Assembly (NCBI GenBank): GCA_030549775.1
Contig: CM060175.1
Span: 40,584,915 to 40,648,914, forward strand
Length of the DNA: 64,000 nt
Reading direction: 5' to 3'
Origin: Tamarix chinensis
Lineage: Eukaryota > Streptophyta > Magnoliopsida > Caryophyllales > Tamaricaceae
Each line of letters starts with the position of its first letter. The stretch's first letter is position 1. This document shows positions 11,503-23,915 of this stretch, piece after piece. The notes under the pieces are model-generated. The model did not search any database. It saw only the letters and a list, made by a program, of their open reading frames with translations, and had not been told where the DNA came from. Made by a program: the position numbers and the translations under genes.

Positions 11503-11524
11503 GAAATCTCTTTCAAGGGGGTAT
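11503..11524 (+). other. Polypurine tract of host gypsy element
   Basis: AAATCTCTTTCAAGGGGGTA immediately precedes the 3' LTR start TGCATCCTAAAATC at 11525. A purine run ending in GGGGG before TG is the usual plus-strand priming site. Confidence 0.55.
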
Positions 11525-13402
11525 TGCATCCTAAAATCATTCAAATTGTAATTAGAATTATATTGATATAAAATAAATGAGTTTTGGTTTTGAAATGGAC
11601 TTGAAATTCTAATAAAAATATGAATTTTAGGCATATCTATCTACTAGTTTACATAACTAATCGACCAGTGCACTAGGAACATTAACATTCTTGTTCTTAA
11701 CAAACCAATCGACTGGTTTGCCAGCAATTTTATATCCATTTCTAATTTTAATTTCAATTTCTCTCTAATGATTATGAAAACTTCTTATTTGAGTTCAATT
11801 ATGCTAACAAGAATATTTTAGTGCTCTGGTATTATTTTCATATTAATTAGATCATTCCATAATTTTAATTAGCAAATTTTTTCCACAAAGCCACTTTTGG
11901 AGGAAAGCTTAACCTTTTTCTTCTCCCTCACCTCTCCGTCTCTTTTCCTGCAAATGGGGCTAGGAGATTGACTTTGTGTACCCTTCCCTAACTTACTAAC
12001 CCACTACCAAGCCCATCTCTAACGCACTCAACCCCCACTGCCCCATTAACTCAACCTTCACTTCTTAGCTTATCCACATTCAACATCACCAATCTCATCC
12101 CTTTTTCTCTAAGAATGTCGACCAGCATTGCCTTTATACTCCTCATTTGTAATCGATTCTCATTCCTCACTTTTTTTCTTGCTCTCTTCTCCCTTCTTCT
12201 TATGGAAATTTTTGTCGGTGTTGACCATCCGTCCATTTTTCCCTTTTATTCCCTCTACTGAGAAAAAAAGGTTCTCTCTATCTTTCTCCTTTAATTTTTC
12301 AAGCATTGTGTTCCTTTTTCTTCTTTTAATCTTCGTTTTAGTTATCTCTTACTTTAGTTAAGCACAAAAGAATTAAAGTTGAGAAAAGTTGGAGATTCCA
12401 GCTTCTCGTTTGACACCCTATTTTTGAGTCAAAGGTAGTGTTATGTGTCTTTCTCCTTCTTTTGATCTTTCTTAGTTTTAAAGAAGTTTTGAAAGAGGAT
12501 TTTAATGTTTTTTACTTTTATTCTCTTAGAATAGAAGTTCTACTAGATATGCCATCCAGTAAGAGTTTTGTGCTTGAAGAATTTCTTCAAGGTAAGCCAT
12601 TCTTATCTTTAATATAATTAGGCATTTGTGGTATATTGGGGTTATATGTGTTAATATTTATATGAGTATGGTCTAGTTGTGTTCTATGTTATGAGCATGT
12701 GGCATAATTCTTCTCAAGCTAGTGTTGCTGGAATTCTATGATTTCAAGCATAAAAATGGACTATTTGAGCATGATTTATTTAAGTATGTATATTATCATG
12801 TTTCCCTGTGATCCTATGTGTGAAGTATGTATTTCTATGTGTGCTTTGACATAGAAGTATACTAAGATTAATATGCTAATATGTGGTAAATTTTATTATG
12901 TGTTTGGTAAGTTTGGGTTTTATTTTACCCACTCCAGTCAATTGGTTCCTCGAATCCATCAACTAGTTTTACAAGCAGTCGATTGGTTAAGAGTTTTAGA
13001 TCAGTTAGTCCAGAGGTTAATCAACTGGTTTGATGAATCGGTCAACTAGGTTGGATGAACAGTCGATCGGTTGGTCAAACCTATAACACCCCAAGTCTAT
13101 ATAACCATGTGGGGGCTACTTTGGAGCACTTTCAGATTGATCTGTTGGCCCCACAGATCAACACAATTCCTTTCAGCACACTTTGTCCTCACTCACGCGC
13201 TTCCTGAGAAATTTTCAGAAATTTTTTGAAACTTCCCGAGAGGGTCCCCCATCCTAAAAATTCGAGTCAATACAACCACGTGGGAGATACCTTGGGGCGC
13301 TTTTGGATATATTGGCTGGCCCCATTGATCAACACAAGTCCTTTCAGTATGATTTGTCCTCACTTACATGCTTCCCAAGACATTTTCATAAAATTTTCGA
13401 AT

Positions 13403-13483
13403 CTTCCCAAGAGGGTCACCTATCCTAAAAAATTGTTCCACGGCCAGCACACTTAACTGTGGAGCTCTTACGATGGAATCACC
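13403..13483 (-). other. 5S-rRNA-like segment in Cassandra 3' LTR
   Basis: On the minus strand this contains GAGCTCCACAGTTAAGTGTG, then TAGGATAGGTGACCCTC and TTGGGAAG. These match the order of the internal promoter boxes A and C of plant 5S rRNA. It is a retroelement-borne relative, not a 5S gene. Confidence 0.85.
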
Positions 13484-13856
13484 TAAGGATGGTATATCAT
13501 GTTGATATAAGTAACCAAATCAATCCTTATAATACTCCACTCAATTTGGAATATTACATTCACCCCCACTCAAAGAATGCAACGTCCTTGTTGCGCCTCA
13601 ACCACTAACTATCTTAATACATTTTATCCCAAGAATCGCCCCGCTAGGTGGCTATCTAGCTCATCCCAATTCAGATCTTGGTCGCGATTTCACTTTGATA
13701 CTATTTGTAACACTCCAAATCAATATGACCATGCGAGGGATATCTTGGAGTGCTTTCAGATTGATCGGCTGACCCAACAGATCAACACAAGTCTTTTCAA
13801 CGCACTTTATCCTCACTCACATGCTTCCCAAGAAATTTTTTAAAAATTTTCCGAAA

Positions 13857-13935
13857 CTTCTCAGGAGGGTCACCCATCCTAAAAATTACTCCACAACCAG
13901 CACACTTAGCTGTGGATTTCTTAGGAAGGAATCAC
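13857..13935 (-). other. 5S-rRNA-like segment in Cassandra 5' LTR
   Basis: Minus strand: ATCCACAGCTAAGTGTGCTG, then TTAGGATGGGTGACCCTCCT and GAGAAG. The box C-like part is well preserved and box A carries changes. Confidence 0.85.
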
Positions 13936-14498
13936 CAAAAGGATGGTATAACATATTGATATAAGTAACCAAATCAATCCTTTTAATATTCTACTCAATT
14001 TGGGGGATTGCAAAACCCATCGACCGGTGTCCTAGTAAGCCAAAATGGTTTGATCTTGGGTTAAACACATCGACTAGTTGGACCAAATCAATTGGTTGGT
14101 TCCTATAACCAGTCGATTGGTTGGTCAAACCCATTGATTGGTTTCTCTACTGGCTAAAATGGGTTGGTCTCTTCCTATACCCATCGACCAGTTGGACCAA
14201 ACTTGTTAACTGATTCACATGAACAACCGATTGGTGACACCAACCAATCGACTAGCTCTCTAGTGTTGTTTTAGTCTAAGTTTGGTATGACCAAACCAGT
14301 TGAATGGTATAAAGGATTGGTCGACTGGTTCGGTTGAAAGCCGCCTAGCTTTTTTTAAATTGTTGTGTTTCTCTTGGGCCTATTATGTTGATACCTTTAT
14401 GTATTTACAACATTTTAATTATAATTTCAATTATGAATAACCTGATTTAATATGAATCATCATAATGGTATTTGAGACTTAATTTTGGTTAAGTTTGG

Positions 14499-14784
14499 TG
14501 TCATCTTTAAACACCCAATTGGTTGCTTTTATACCTTGTGGATGATTTTGGTGTCATCTTTAAACATCCAAATGGTGGCTTTATTGCACTGTGATGTGTT
14601 TGGATTTATCATTTGAAAACACCCAATTTGATTTTGTGTGGTGTCATCTTTAATCACCCAATTAGTTGCTTTTATACCTTGTGGATGATTTTGGTATCAT
14701 CTTTAAACATCCAAATGGTGGCTTTAATGCACTGTGATGTGTTTGGAGTTATCATTTGAAAACACCCAATTTGGTTTTGTGTGG
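14499..14784 (+). repeat. Two-copy tandem repeat, about 141 bp
   Basis: GGTGTCATCTTTAAACACCC at 14499 recurs as GGTGTCATCTTTAATCACCC at 14640. The following 120 bases, including TTTATACCTTGTGGATGATT, are nearly identical. It lies in the host 3' LTR. Confidence 0.85.
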
Positions 14785-17329
14785 ACCTTTTTGTGATTTT
14801 TGATATCACTGGTAATCTAAATTAATTATTTAAGATTTTTTTGGAGCCTTTTTCTCTGACTGTTGGAGTAGTTATAAGGAGTTAGTGTACGGGTCAACCT
14901 TGATTATATTTTTTCACTTAATACCTATTTCCTTCTCTACTATGTTGCAGTTGGTATGGAGTATGTGCATATCTTTGAGGTATAAGGTTATACTAATGCA
15001 GGATGACATGACATTAGTGTCTAGCTTAGGTGGGGGAGGTATCCTAGTACAAGACCCATGGCTCTTTGTAATCCCCCAAAATTTTATAAAACCTTTAATT
15101 TAATAAATAGCTTTTATTTAAAATAAATTAGATTTTAAAGTTATTTAGTTTAATTATTTTATGGATTTTTTGAGTATGTAAATTTGGATAGGAGTATTTA
15201 ATAAAATAAAAATAAATATTTTGTTATTTTATCATATTGTTTTTATTTAAATAATTTTTCAAACTAATATTTTACCAAAATTAGCCTTTTTGAACCAATA
15301 TATTAATTTATATTGAATTAAATTATTAAATTAAATAATTTATCAAAAATAATTTATTTTATTATTTTATAAATTAAATTAAATTATTTTCTCCTATTTT
15401 CCCTTTTCCCTCTCTTTCCTTTTCTTTTCCTTCTCCTTTTCTCCTTTTCCTCCTTCCTTTCTTTTTCTTTTTTTTTCCTTTTGCTAGCTCGGGCTGCCAG
15501 GTTTGGCCCTCTCCCCCATGCAACTGGGTCGATGGCCCATCTGCCCTCTCCCTCTCTTTCCTCTCCTCTCTCCCACGCATCTCGACCCAGCCCAAACCCC
15601 CTTTTCTTTTTTTCTTTCTTCCCTTCACCTTGGGCCGGCCGAACTCCTCTTTTCTTTTTCCTGCGCCGGTCCGGTCTGCTCTCCCTCCCCCTCCCTTCTT
15701 TCTTTCTTCTCCGACCTCCACGCCCGACCAGTCTTCATCACCCTGCCACACCGAACGCCATGCCCAACCACCGAGACGCTGGCCACCGCCCCACTGCCAC
15801 CTTCTGCCACCACCTGCCTCTCTCCTTCTCTCTCTCTCTCTCCTCTGTAACTCTTTTCTTTCATCATTTTGGAAGCTGGAAGGCCATGCATACCCATCCC
15901 GCATGGCCACCCTTCCCCTTCTCCCCCTTCCTCTCCCTGCCGCCCTACCACCTCCCTGCCACCGTAAACACTGCCACTGACTGCCACCTATCCCCCTACC
16001 CTTCCTCTTCGTTTTCTTCTCCCCTTCGGCCATTTTCCCTGCCCCATTATTGTCGAGCCCTTCTCCCCCGATCCTCTTCCCTCCATTTTTCTCCCCTCCA
16101 TCTTCTCCCCTTTGTTTCGCGCGCCACCGCCCTCCGCCGCTCCAATCGCAGCACCGAGCCCCTGCACCACCTTCTACAACCTTCTACTACCGCCCTGCAC
16201 CGCCCCAACACCGTCTAATCTACCCCACAACTCCCTCTTCCTCCCCTCTTCTTTTTCTCCCTGTTTTTCACCCTTCTCGGAAGCCCACCTGCAACCCCTC
16301 CTTCCTCCGCTGTCCGGCCGCCTCTGCCGCCACCCAGCCCACCATTCAACTCCCTACAACCTCCTCTATAATCCCCATCCATTGTTTGGCTGAAACAAGT
16401 CCCCGAACCCCTTCATTTTCCCCTCCTCTTTTCCTTCCTTCTCACCCCCTCCACCTCGACCCACCTCGGCAGCCAACTTCACCACCTCACCGCCACCACA
16501 TCCGCCGCCCTTGGCCGCCAACAACCCATCCCCAGCATCCACCTACACCCCCTTTTCACTCCTGCACCATTCCTTTGCCTTGAAACCTCCCCCATCTATC
16601 TTCTTTTCTAGCCTAAAGACCCCAACCTGAAAATAACCATTTTACCTTCCATCACCCCCTCTTTGAGCCTTTCCTCCTTTTATTTTTGCATGCAGCATGA
16701 GTTCCTGCATTATTTGGCCATTTTTATTAAAAACTTTAAGGTATGATAATATTTAAATTAATTATTTTCTTAAGTAAAATTTATAAAGTCTTATATCTTG
16801 ATTTTCTTATTTCTAATAAATATTGATATTATTCTTAGGTATTGGTTTTTCTAATCAAAGCTTGAATATTTAACTGGAATACCGGTAAGATTCAATTTTG
16901 CGGGAATTAACGTAATCGTTAAACCCCACTGAAACACATGATAAACGTATGTTTACACATTAGGAATTTTAATATGTTATTATGTTTGATATATGGTGGT
17001 TAATATAAATTATGTGTTTGCTTGCATTGTTTAATAAAAAGGAAAGTATGCCCTTTATGTGCTATGTGTGGAAATGTTGCTTAAGGAAAAAGTTTGGCTA
17101 TTAATGGAAGCATTAAGTACCTATCCTTATTATTTTATGCTATTGTGACCATTTATGCATGAATAATATTATTGTTAGCCCTAGGGGTATTTTAGTAATA
17201 TTCCTTGTGCTAGATTATGGTCTAATATGTGTGGGTGCTAATACGTATTATGTTAAAATATAATGGTTGGTGGAGTTGGATATTGTTAATGGAGTATTAA
17301 TATTATGATTCCATGTGGTAATGTTAACT

Positions 17330-18590
17330 TAATAAAAGTGGTGTAATAAGGGGGTAAATTGTTAATTTTGGAGGCAAAAGGGTAATATGGTAATTTTATG
17401 ATTGAATGGCAAAATGGTAATTTTATAAGTAAAGGGGTGCTATGGTAATTTTGGGAGTAAATGGTAAAGTGGTAATTTTGGGAGTAAAAAGGGCAATATG
17501 GTAATTGTATAAGCAAATGGCAAAATGATATTTTTATAAGTAAAGGGTAATATGGTAATTTTGGAGAAGAAGGGCAAAATGGTAATTTTGTAAGAAAAGA
17601 TAAAAATGGTAATTTTGGATGTAAAAGGGTAAAATAGTAATTTGAAAAGCAAAAGGGGTGTTATGGTAATTTTATAAGTAAAAGGGTATTGTGGCAATTT
17701 TGTAAATAAAAGGATATTATGGTAATTTGGAAGTAAGGGGTAGAATGATAATTTTGTAAATTAAAAGGATATTTATGGCACCCTTGGGAGTAAAGGGTAA
17801 CTTGGTAATAATGATAACTATGAAGGATAAATAGGTAATTAGATTATGATTATAAAAGGGTAATTGGATAATTATGATAATAGAGAAGGGTAATTTGATA
17901 AATTAATCAATAAAAGGGTATTATGGTAATTTTAATAATGGAGAAGGGTAATACAATAATTATGGGAATGGAGAAGGGTAAATTAACAATTATAAATATG
18001 GAGAAGGGTAAATTAATAATTATAAATATGGAGAAGGGTAAATTGGTAATTATAATTATGAAGAAGGGTAAATTAATAATTGTAATTATAAAGAAGGGTA
18101 ATTTGGGATTTATAATAATTGAAAAGGGTAAAATGGCAATTATAATAATTGAGAGGGGTAAAATGGTAATTATGATAAAGGAGAAGGGCAACTTGGTAAT
18201 TTATCCAACTAAAGGGGCAATTTGGTAATTTAACTAACTAAAGGGTAAATTGGTAATTATTTAACCAACTAATGAAGACAAACGGTAATCGTGATCATAA
18301 ATGAGGGTAAGTTGGTAATTTATCCGGCTCAATGACAATTTAGTAATTATAACAAAGGAGAAGGGCAATTTAGTAATCTAACCAACCAAAAGGGGAAATG
18401 TGTTAAGGTTAACAATTAGGAAGAATGAATGGTAATCTAAAAAGCGTAGGAGATAACTTAGTAACATAAACCGAGCAAGGGGTAATTTGATAATTATGCA
18501 ACCTTAAGGGTAATATGGTAATTTGTCAAGTAAGGAGGGGATGACTTAGCAATTATATAAGTAAGGGGTAAATGAGTAATTTGTACCTAA
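17330..18590 (+). repeat. 30-bp-phase minisatellite, about 1.2 kb
   Basis: Degenerate units of the type AAGGGTAAAATGGTAATTAT. From 17941 to 18210 the period is exactly 30 bp for about nine units; elsewhere it varies from about 24 to 35. Because the period is a multiple of three, both strands stay open (17923-18228 +, 17907-18191 -). That is a repeat effect, not evidence for a protein. Confidence 0.95.
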
Positions 18591-19284
18591 CATGTCGTTG
18601 TGATTGTGGAATTTTATAATATGACTCAAATAACGCTGATTAGCAAGGTAAGAGTATTTGATAATTAGTAAGTATTACGAGAACGAGTCCTAATTCGGAA
18701 TTATATGAGATTTTGATGGCCTTAATGATTTCTCTTTGTTATCTTGGATAACTGCCTGAATAAGAAACGACTGATGATATCAGAACGATTGAAAGTGAAT
18801 AAGTATCTGATTATTGTACTTTTCGTGATCACTTTAATTAAGACACTAATACTTAAAGTGAAAGACATCGAGATCGGAAATGGTGGCTCTTTAGGGGTCA
18901 ATATCCTAAAGACGTGGTTTAGCCCACAATTATTCTGGTATTTGCTGGTGTGCCTTTGTGCCCCAGCCAGGCCCTATATCTTACTCTACCTAGCTCTACG
19001 GACCTAGTTAGGGGGTATGCATACTTATGGATTAGGTATCCTTGTCGGTAGGGTATTGAGTAGCTTTATGCACCAGTACGACCAGGGTACCTTTGCGTCC
19101 CTGGGTTCGTGGTTGAAGGGTACTAAGTAGCTTGTATGCACCGGTACGATCGGTGTACCTTTGTGTCCTGGGTTCTTAATCTCCCATCCGGGGCAAATAA
19201 ATGGATTTGTTGTGCTGATTAAAGAAAGGAAAAATACTAATCATGAAAGTGAAAGATTATGAGTCGGGCCCAGTTGGATTATGA

Positions 19285-19540
19285 TATTGATTACTGATCC
19301 ACCGGTTATAATAGTGGCCCAGGAGCGTGTTGCCCTGGAAAGTGATTATGAGTACCGATCCACCGGATATAATAGTGGCCTAGGAGCGTGTTGCCCTGGC
19401 AAGTGATTATAAGTACCGATCCACCGGCGAATAATAGTGGCCAGGAGCGTTTTGCCCTGAAGACTGATCCACCGGCATATAATAGTGGTTATGTGCGTTC
19501 TGCCCTATAAGTGACCGATCCACCGGCTATAATAGTGGGG
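19285..19540 (+). repeat. LTR hairpin array, CCAGG variant
   Basis: Five CCAC-loop-GTGG dyads (GATCCACCGG...ATAATAGTGG) alternate with a different partner dyad: CCAGG, bulged A, GC, loop GTGTT, GC, CCTGG at 19319-19338. Two decayed copies follow at about 19379-19399 and 19441-19459. The arrangement is the same as in the other LTRs, with a new but still paired stem. Confidence 0.75.
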
Positions 19541-20237
19541 TTCTCGCACTCACATGGATATAAATATGAGATTGATTGAATGATGATGGGATAATGGATT
19601 AAGGCCCGAATGTATTGATTTTGCACTATGACATGGCTTAAGGGCCGAAAGTATCGATTGTTCATAATGACTTGTTGATATCTGATGTGATTGTTAATTA
19701 TGTGAATGTTATATGTACACATCTTGTTATATATGTATATAGCTTTGTATCATGTGTTACATTGCGGGCCTGTCTTTAAGTGTGACTTTAAAGGGCTACT
19801 TAGTACCATAATACTGAAGGGTTCCATTCGTGGGGCCCATGCCTATTCAATGGGCAGTGTCCCTTGTAGGTCTTTTCAGGTGCTACTCAAGTGGGCAACG
19901 GGAAAGAGAGTAAGGATTATCCGGAATTTTAGGGTTCTCCATTTGCTTTTACTTTCTGGTTTAAATGTATTTCTTGTTCTTGTAACCACCACTGGTGGAT
20001 TCTAATTTTGTAAAGTGTATTGCGCTACTCTGATTTAAACATGTTTTGGAAATCTAGCAAAGTGTATCTCACTTCTTTAGCCTTAGCACTTGGTACTGGA
20101 ACGCTATGAGTGAATCGGTTTGGTACTAAGTGTGGCGGTAATATCCCCGAAATTCACCGTTTTATATTTTGCTTCCGCTATTTGTTTTAAATAAAACGAA
20201 ATTTTTCAGTAGTGAATTTTAAGGGTGTTATACTCTT

Positions 20238-21514
20238 TGTATTATCTATTGCGTAGGTAGGTGTAATATCCCAACTTTGTAGCCTAGGAGTGGAGACATT
20301 CAAGATGTGGTGGGTGGGGTATCCCAATACAAGTCCCCTTGGTGTACTTCGAGCACATGTGTGGTGGGTGTGCTATCCCAATTTGTGGTAAGTGCACTTG
20401 ATATATGGTGGGTGTGGTATCCTTGAAGAAAGTCCCTTCAATTTATCATGACCAATAATTTGAATCGCTTGGAATCAGCTTAGTTTTGACTCATGTGATC
20501 TTTCACTTCATGTAATAATGTCTTACTACATCATAAATAAACACTTTGTGCATAATTATGCACCACTTAAATTTCTCATCATCATAGCACTTTCACTTAT
20601 ATTATTATTGTAACGTCACATGGGATACTCATTATCAATGTTAAAGTAAATACCAAGTATAAGCAAATTCATTCTAACAATTGTATTTATTTAAAGTACT
20701 TAGAAATGCATCATCCTTAACCAAATCCAACATGTTATAAACACATAAAGTTAAGATAAGACACATTAAAAGACAATAAGTACAAAATGAGACAATATAT
20801 AGGTGAAAAGACTAAAAGGCTTTCACGAAGCCATAATTCACCATCAACTCATAAATTCATCTATAAAATTCATAAAGTCAACAAAATTAGCACAATACTC
20901 CATTTATCATGATTACAAATATATTCAAAAATAAAGACTAAACTCCAAAGTTTCACACATAAACTGCCAATCATACCCTTTAGATTTCCAATACTATTTT
21001 TAGCCATTTTTACATAATATTTATTCTTACCCAATATCGAATTTCCAGAATTAACCCAAAAATGACTATTTTGTTCTTAGCCCTCCTAAAAACCTAAGAA
21101 AATTCTTTTTAACATAACTTGTTCCATACTCCACCAAACTCTATCATATTATATATCAAATTTTGTGCAAGAGCCTTAATAAAAACAATAACATACTTAT
21201 TTTTTACACAACAAATCACAAGTTAACCTACATGCCCTAAAGCCAAGATTAACACCAAAACTCCTTAATTCTGATTTTCACTAAACTTAACCAAATTCAC
21301 ATATAACTCACACATCCTATAAGACATCTAAATATATATAATTTACTAAAATAAAATCAACACAAAGGCAACCAAAATCCCTAGGGCTAAAACACACATA
21401 AGCCTAAAATCATCACAACCAAACTTAAACATAAATCCTCCTCCAACATAATTACTCTCATGATATAACATTTGACAACATGATTAAGAGAGCATAACAT
21501 TTTATAATACACAT
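20238..21514. other. No gene seen; retroelement-derived A+T-rich DNA
   Basis: The left part (20260-20460) repeats a theme GGTGGGTGTGGTATCC several times and matches the sequence left of the solo LTR (near 15028), so it belongs to the interrupted host. The remainder is A+T-rich without open frames or recognisable domains. Confidence 0.5.
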
Positions 21515-23915
21515 TATAATATGCTCATTTTTCACTAGCAAAAATTTTCATTAAAACATATTGTGGAAGCATAAAACACTTAGAAAAATAGGGTATTACG
21601 GTCGTACCTAATATAGGTTGGATGTCCACCACCTATCCCATATCAGATATAAGGCTAAACTAGAAAAATATAAAAATAACATATTGTGCAAATGATAATT
21701 TAATTGAAACAAATTCCAAAATTTTTACGAGAAGTAACTATAATGAGTTATGATGAAATCATTATAGAATACATATTAAAAGTGTGGAATTAAAAAACAT
21801 GGGTTGGGGTAAGTCAGAGCAAATACCATAGCCCTCCACGAACCCCATCAAAACCTTCTAGATGTCCTAGCTCACAAGCTCTGACCCAATTGAGGTAGGC
21901 CCTTTACTAGTCATCCCCAAAGACCTACACATGGACCTTTACTTGTGGGAATTAGTAGGTGATCGAGCAAACGAATATATTAGTACACCACGTATTGAGT
22001 AAGTCATATTACTCCCTCAATGTACGCAAGCATGCTAATTTATCAATCATTAACATAATGTACAACATGCATCATGGTAGAAATTTATGCATATAAGTAA
22101 GAGTGTATAACATATGCCATCATATTCAACACCATCTAATATAAACATCATGCTTAGGATACCATAACATCTTCACGTAACCACTTGCATGAGCAATAGC
22201 ATCAAATAATCCAACAACCCCTAAAGTCATTTCCATTTATCTAATTTCATTAAGATATACCATCCATTTGTCCATGTAAGATATAGGCCAACCATCATAA
22301 TTAATATTCCATAACATAACCATTTAATCAAGTGCATGAGCCAACTTAAACCATTTAGTTAACCATTTCATTACTTCCTTTGCATAGCTAATTATCAACT
22401 ATTCATTTGATAGTCATTTATATTCACTAAATAGTATTTACCAACCATATTTTATTATCATCAAGTGATAGACTGTGTACCAGCCCATAGTCTCACATAC
22501 CATGGAAGCCTATCTAAGAAGGGACATAAAGTCCAGGTTGAAGCCTATCACCAAGTGGGCATAATTCTAGGCCAAATTACCATAATGAACAAAAGTCTAG
22601 GCCGACGCCAACCAATATAGACATATGTCTAGGCCAAAGCCAACCACCTGTGTAACCAAACCCTTTAGTCTTGATACCCCTAGTACATCATCGATGTCTA
22701 GAGTAGGTAAGACACTGGGGCCTCTCAAGATCCCACTCAAATGCAATGCTTGAATGCACCAAAAATACTTAAAAGCGGACTAAACTCCAATAGCTAATCA
22801 AGGATTAGTTAATCTAGACCCACACTCAACTCGAATTTCGTTTGCTTTAAGTGATTAATGTTTTATTCATAAGGATGGGTGATCATACAAGGCCTATACA
22901 AGCTGTCTACGGGTGATCATTGAAGGCCTATACAAGTTGTCTATTGGTTGGCTATACAAGCTGCCAAATCGTTTGCTTTAAGTGATTAATGATTTTTATG
23001 AATCATTTGATCGGCCTGACCTATCTAGTCTATCGCTTTACCCTACCACAACACTAATTCATAAATTTCATGAGATTCTTGCATAAAAAAAATTTCTAAT
23101 CAAATTAGAACATGTATCAATATCAACCAACATATTTCTAACCAAATTCTCATGCATTTATTACCATGATATCATCATTGCCTACTTTATCCATTTTCAT
23201 GCTCCTTATTCATGCATACAACTACATTTCCTTATGCCAACATGTATCAACTAACTAAGATATCAACTTTCATGCATAACCACATGCTAACATTTTAAGA
23301 GCGAGAATTACTTACCTAATGTAGGCTAAATCCCCTCAAAAAACATAATTTCTAGATTTGTAAAAAATTAAGCTTTTGAAATGTTGAAATCCAAAATCTT
23401 AACTCAGATATTATACCAAAACCTCATCAAATTTCAAAAAAGAAAATAGAAGGAAATAAGGACATACCACTAAGACAAAAACAAATAAAAGCTCAACTGG
23501 ACCACTCAATCTTTCCCAAAGTCTAACCCTACCTTGCTTAATAACTGAAACAAGAGAGAGCTAGAGATAGGATTAGAAGAGTGTGCAAAATAAATTGGAA
23601 AGTGCTGGAGTGTGGAAAGAAGAGAGGAGAATGTAGAACTTAGGGGAGTTTAGTGGCTGAAAGAAAGTGAATTGTAGGGATGATTTGGGCTATTTATAGC
23701 CAACCAATCGAAAGGAAACACCAAGGGTTTGGAAGGTAAATCGAAACCCTACCATTGATCATTTGAATTTGATCAAAATGGATGGATACGTCTGGGATTT
23801 GTTGACCTAGTCTCCTGAGCTCAATTGGTGACTCTAGGGAACTCAAGTCAATTAGGCTAAATTTAGCATATGTGAATGAAGAAATGGGACGTCGGCATGG
23901 AAATAATCTTCCAAC
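21515..23915 (-). mobile_element. Degenerate minus-strand LTR (subfamily shared with 28500-29047)
   Basis: Read on the minus strand, 22030-21515 aligns along its length with 28530-29047: shared GGGATGACTAGTAAA, TTGGGTCAG, TAGGTACG.., GCTTCCACAA and the 3' end AAAAATGAGC. Upstream on the minus strand are TTAGGTAAGTAATTC (23314-23300, donor-like), a purine-rich + strand stretch (23500-23680) and GGCTATAAATAGCCC (23702-23688), a TATA box. This is the order of a retroelement LTR. The upstream (right) end is not resolved and is interrupted by the MITE at 23916. The open frame 23694-23927 is not supported as a gene. Confidence 0.55.
23688..23702 (-). promoter_or_regulatory. Putative LTR TATA box, minus strand
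   Basis: GGCTATAAATAGCCC on the minus strand (the + strand carries the same near-palindrome), placed upstream of the putative leader of the minus-strand LTR. Confidence 0.45.

Larger units (their letters stand above)
13082..14012 (-). mobile_element. Cassandra-type TRIM retrotransposon, complete
   Basis: Minus orientation. The 5' LTR is 14012-13706. The primer site next to it reads ATAGTATCAAAG on the minus strand (13704-13693). Internal DNA runs to a polypurine tract (GAGTGGGGGTGAA, minus strand, about 13571-13559). The 3' LTR is 13558-13082. AAACC flanks both ends (13077-13081 and 14013-14017), a perfect 5-bp target duplication. The LTRs hold 5S-rRNA-like sequence, the hallmark of Cassandra. 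The 3' LTR is about 170 bp longer because part of it is duplicated in tandem (13082-13262 against 13263 onward). It encodes no protein, as is normal for TRIMs. Confidence 0.92.
11525..15066 (+). mobile_element. Host gypsy element: 3' LTR (split by later insertions)
   Basis: Begins TGCATCCTAAAATC after the polypurine tract. It contains pyrimidine-rich sequence (11910-12340) and many scattered copies of a CGATTGGTTGGTC / CGACTGGTTTG theme (11640-11740, 12940-13080, 14013-14340). A Cassandra element occupies 13082-14012. A 5.2 kb solo LTR cuts in at 15067, after which the sequence resumes at 20238. The right end of this LTR is not resolved. The open frame 14885-15103 is not supported as a gene. 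Confidence 0.55.
15067..20232 (+). mobile_element. 5.17 kb solo LTR with target duplication CTCTT
   Basis: Starts TGTAATCCCCCAAAATTTT and ends AAGGGTGTTATA. CTCTT lies on both sides (15062-15066 and 20233-20237), so both ends are intact and no internal region is left. Layout matches the other family members: pyrimidine-rich U3 (15390-16620), CTCTATAATCC as a weak TATA candidate near 16365, CCGGTAAGA at 16883-16891, an expanded minisatellite, hairpin arrays, TTTTCAG at 19873-19879, and the 3' block (CACTTGGTACTGG, AAGTGTGGCGGTAAT). Long open frames at 15374-16583 on both strands are compositional artefacts. Confidence 0.93.

Noticed and set aside
13403..13935. 5S rRNA genes
   Set aside because: The 5S-like segments are incomplete and lie inside LTRs with primer site and target duplication, so they are Cassandra sequence.
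15374..16583. Overlapping open frames up to 245 codons on both strands
   Set aside because: Pyrimidine-rich LTR U3. The products are Pro/Ser/Phe or Arg/Gly/Glu low complexity, open on several frames at once, without domains.
17907..18228. Repetitive protein-like frames on both strands
   Set aside because: A 30-bp repeat period keeps all frames open. There is no conserved start and the repeat drifts elsewhere without regard to frame.
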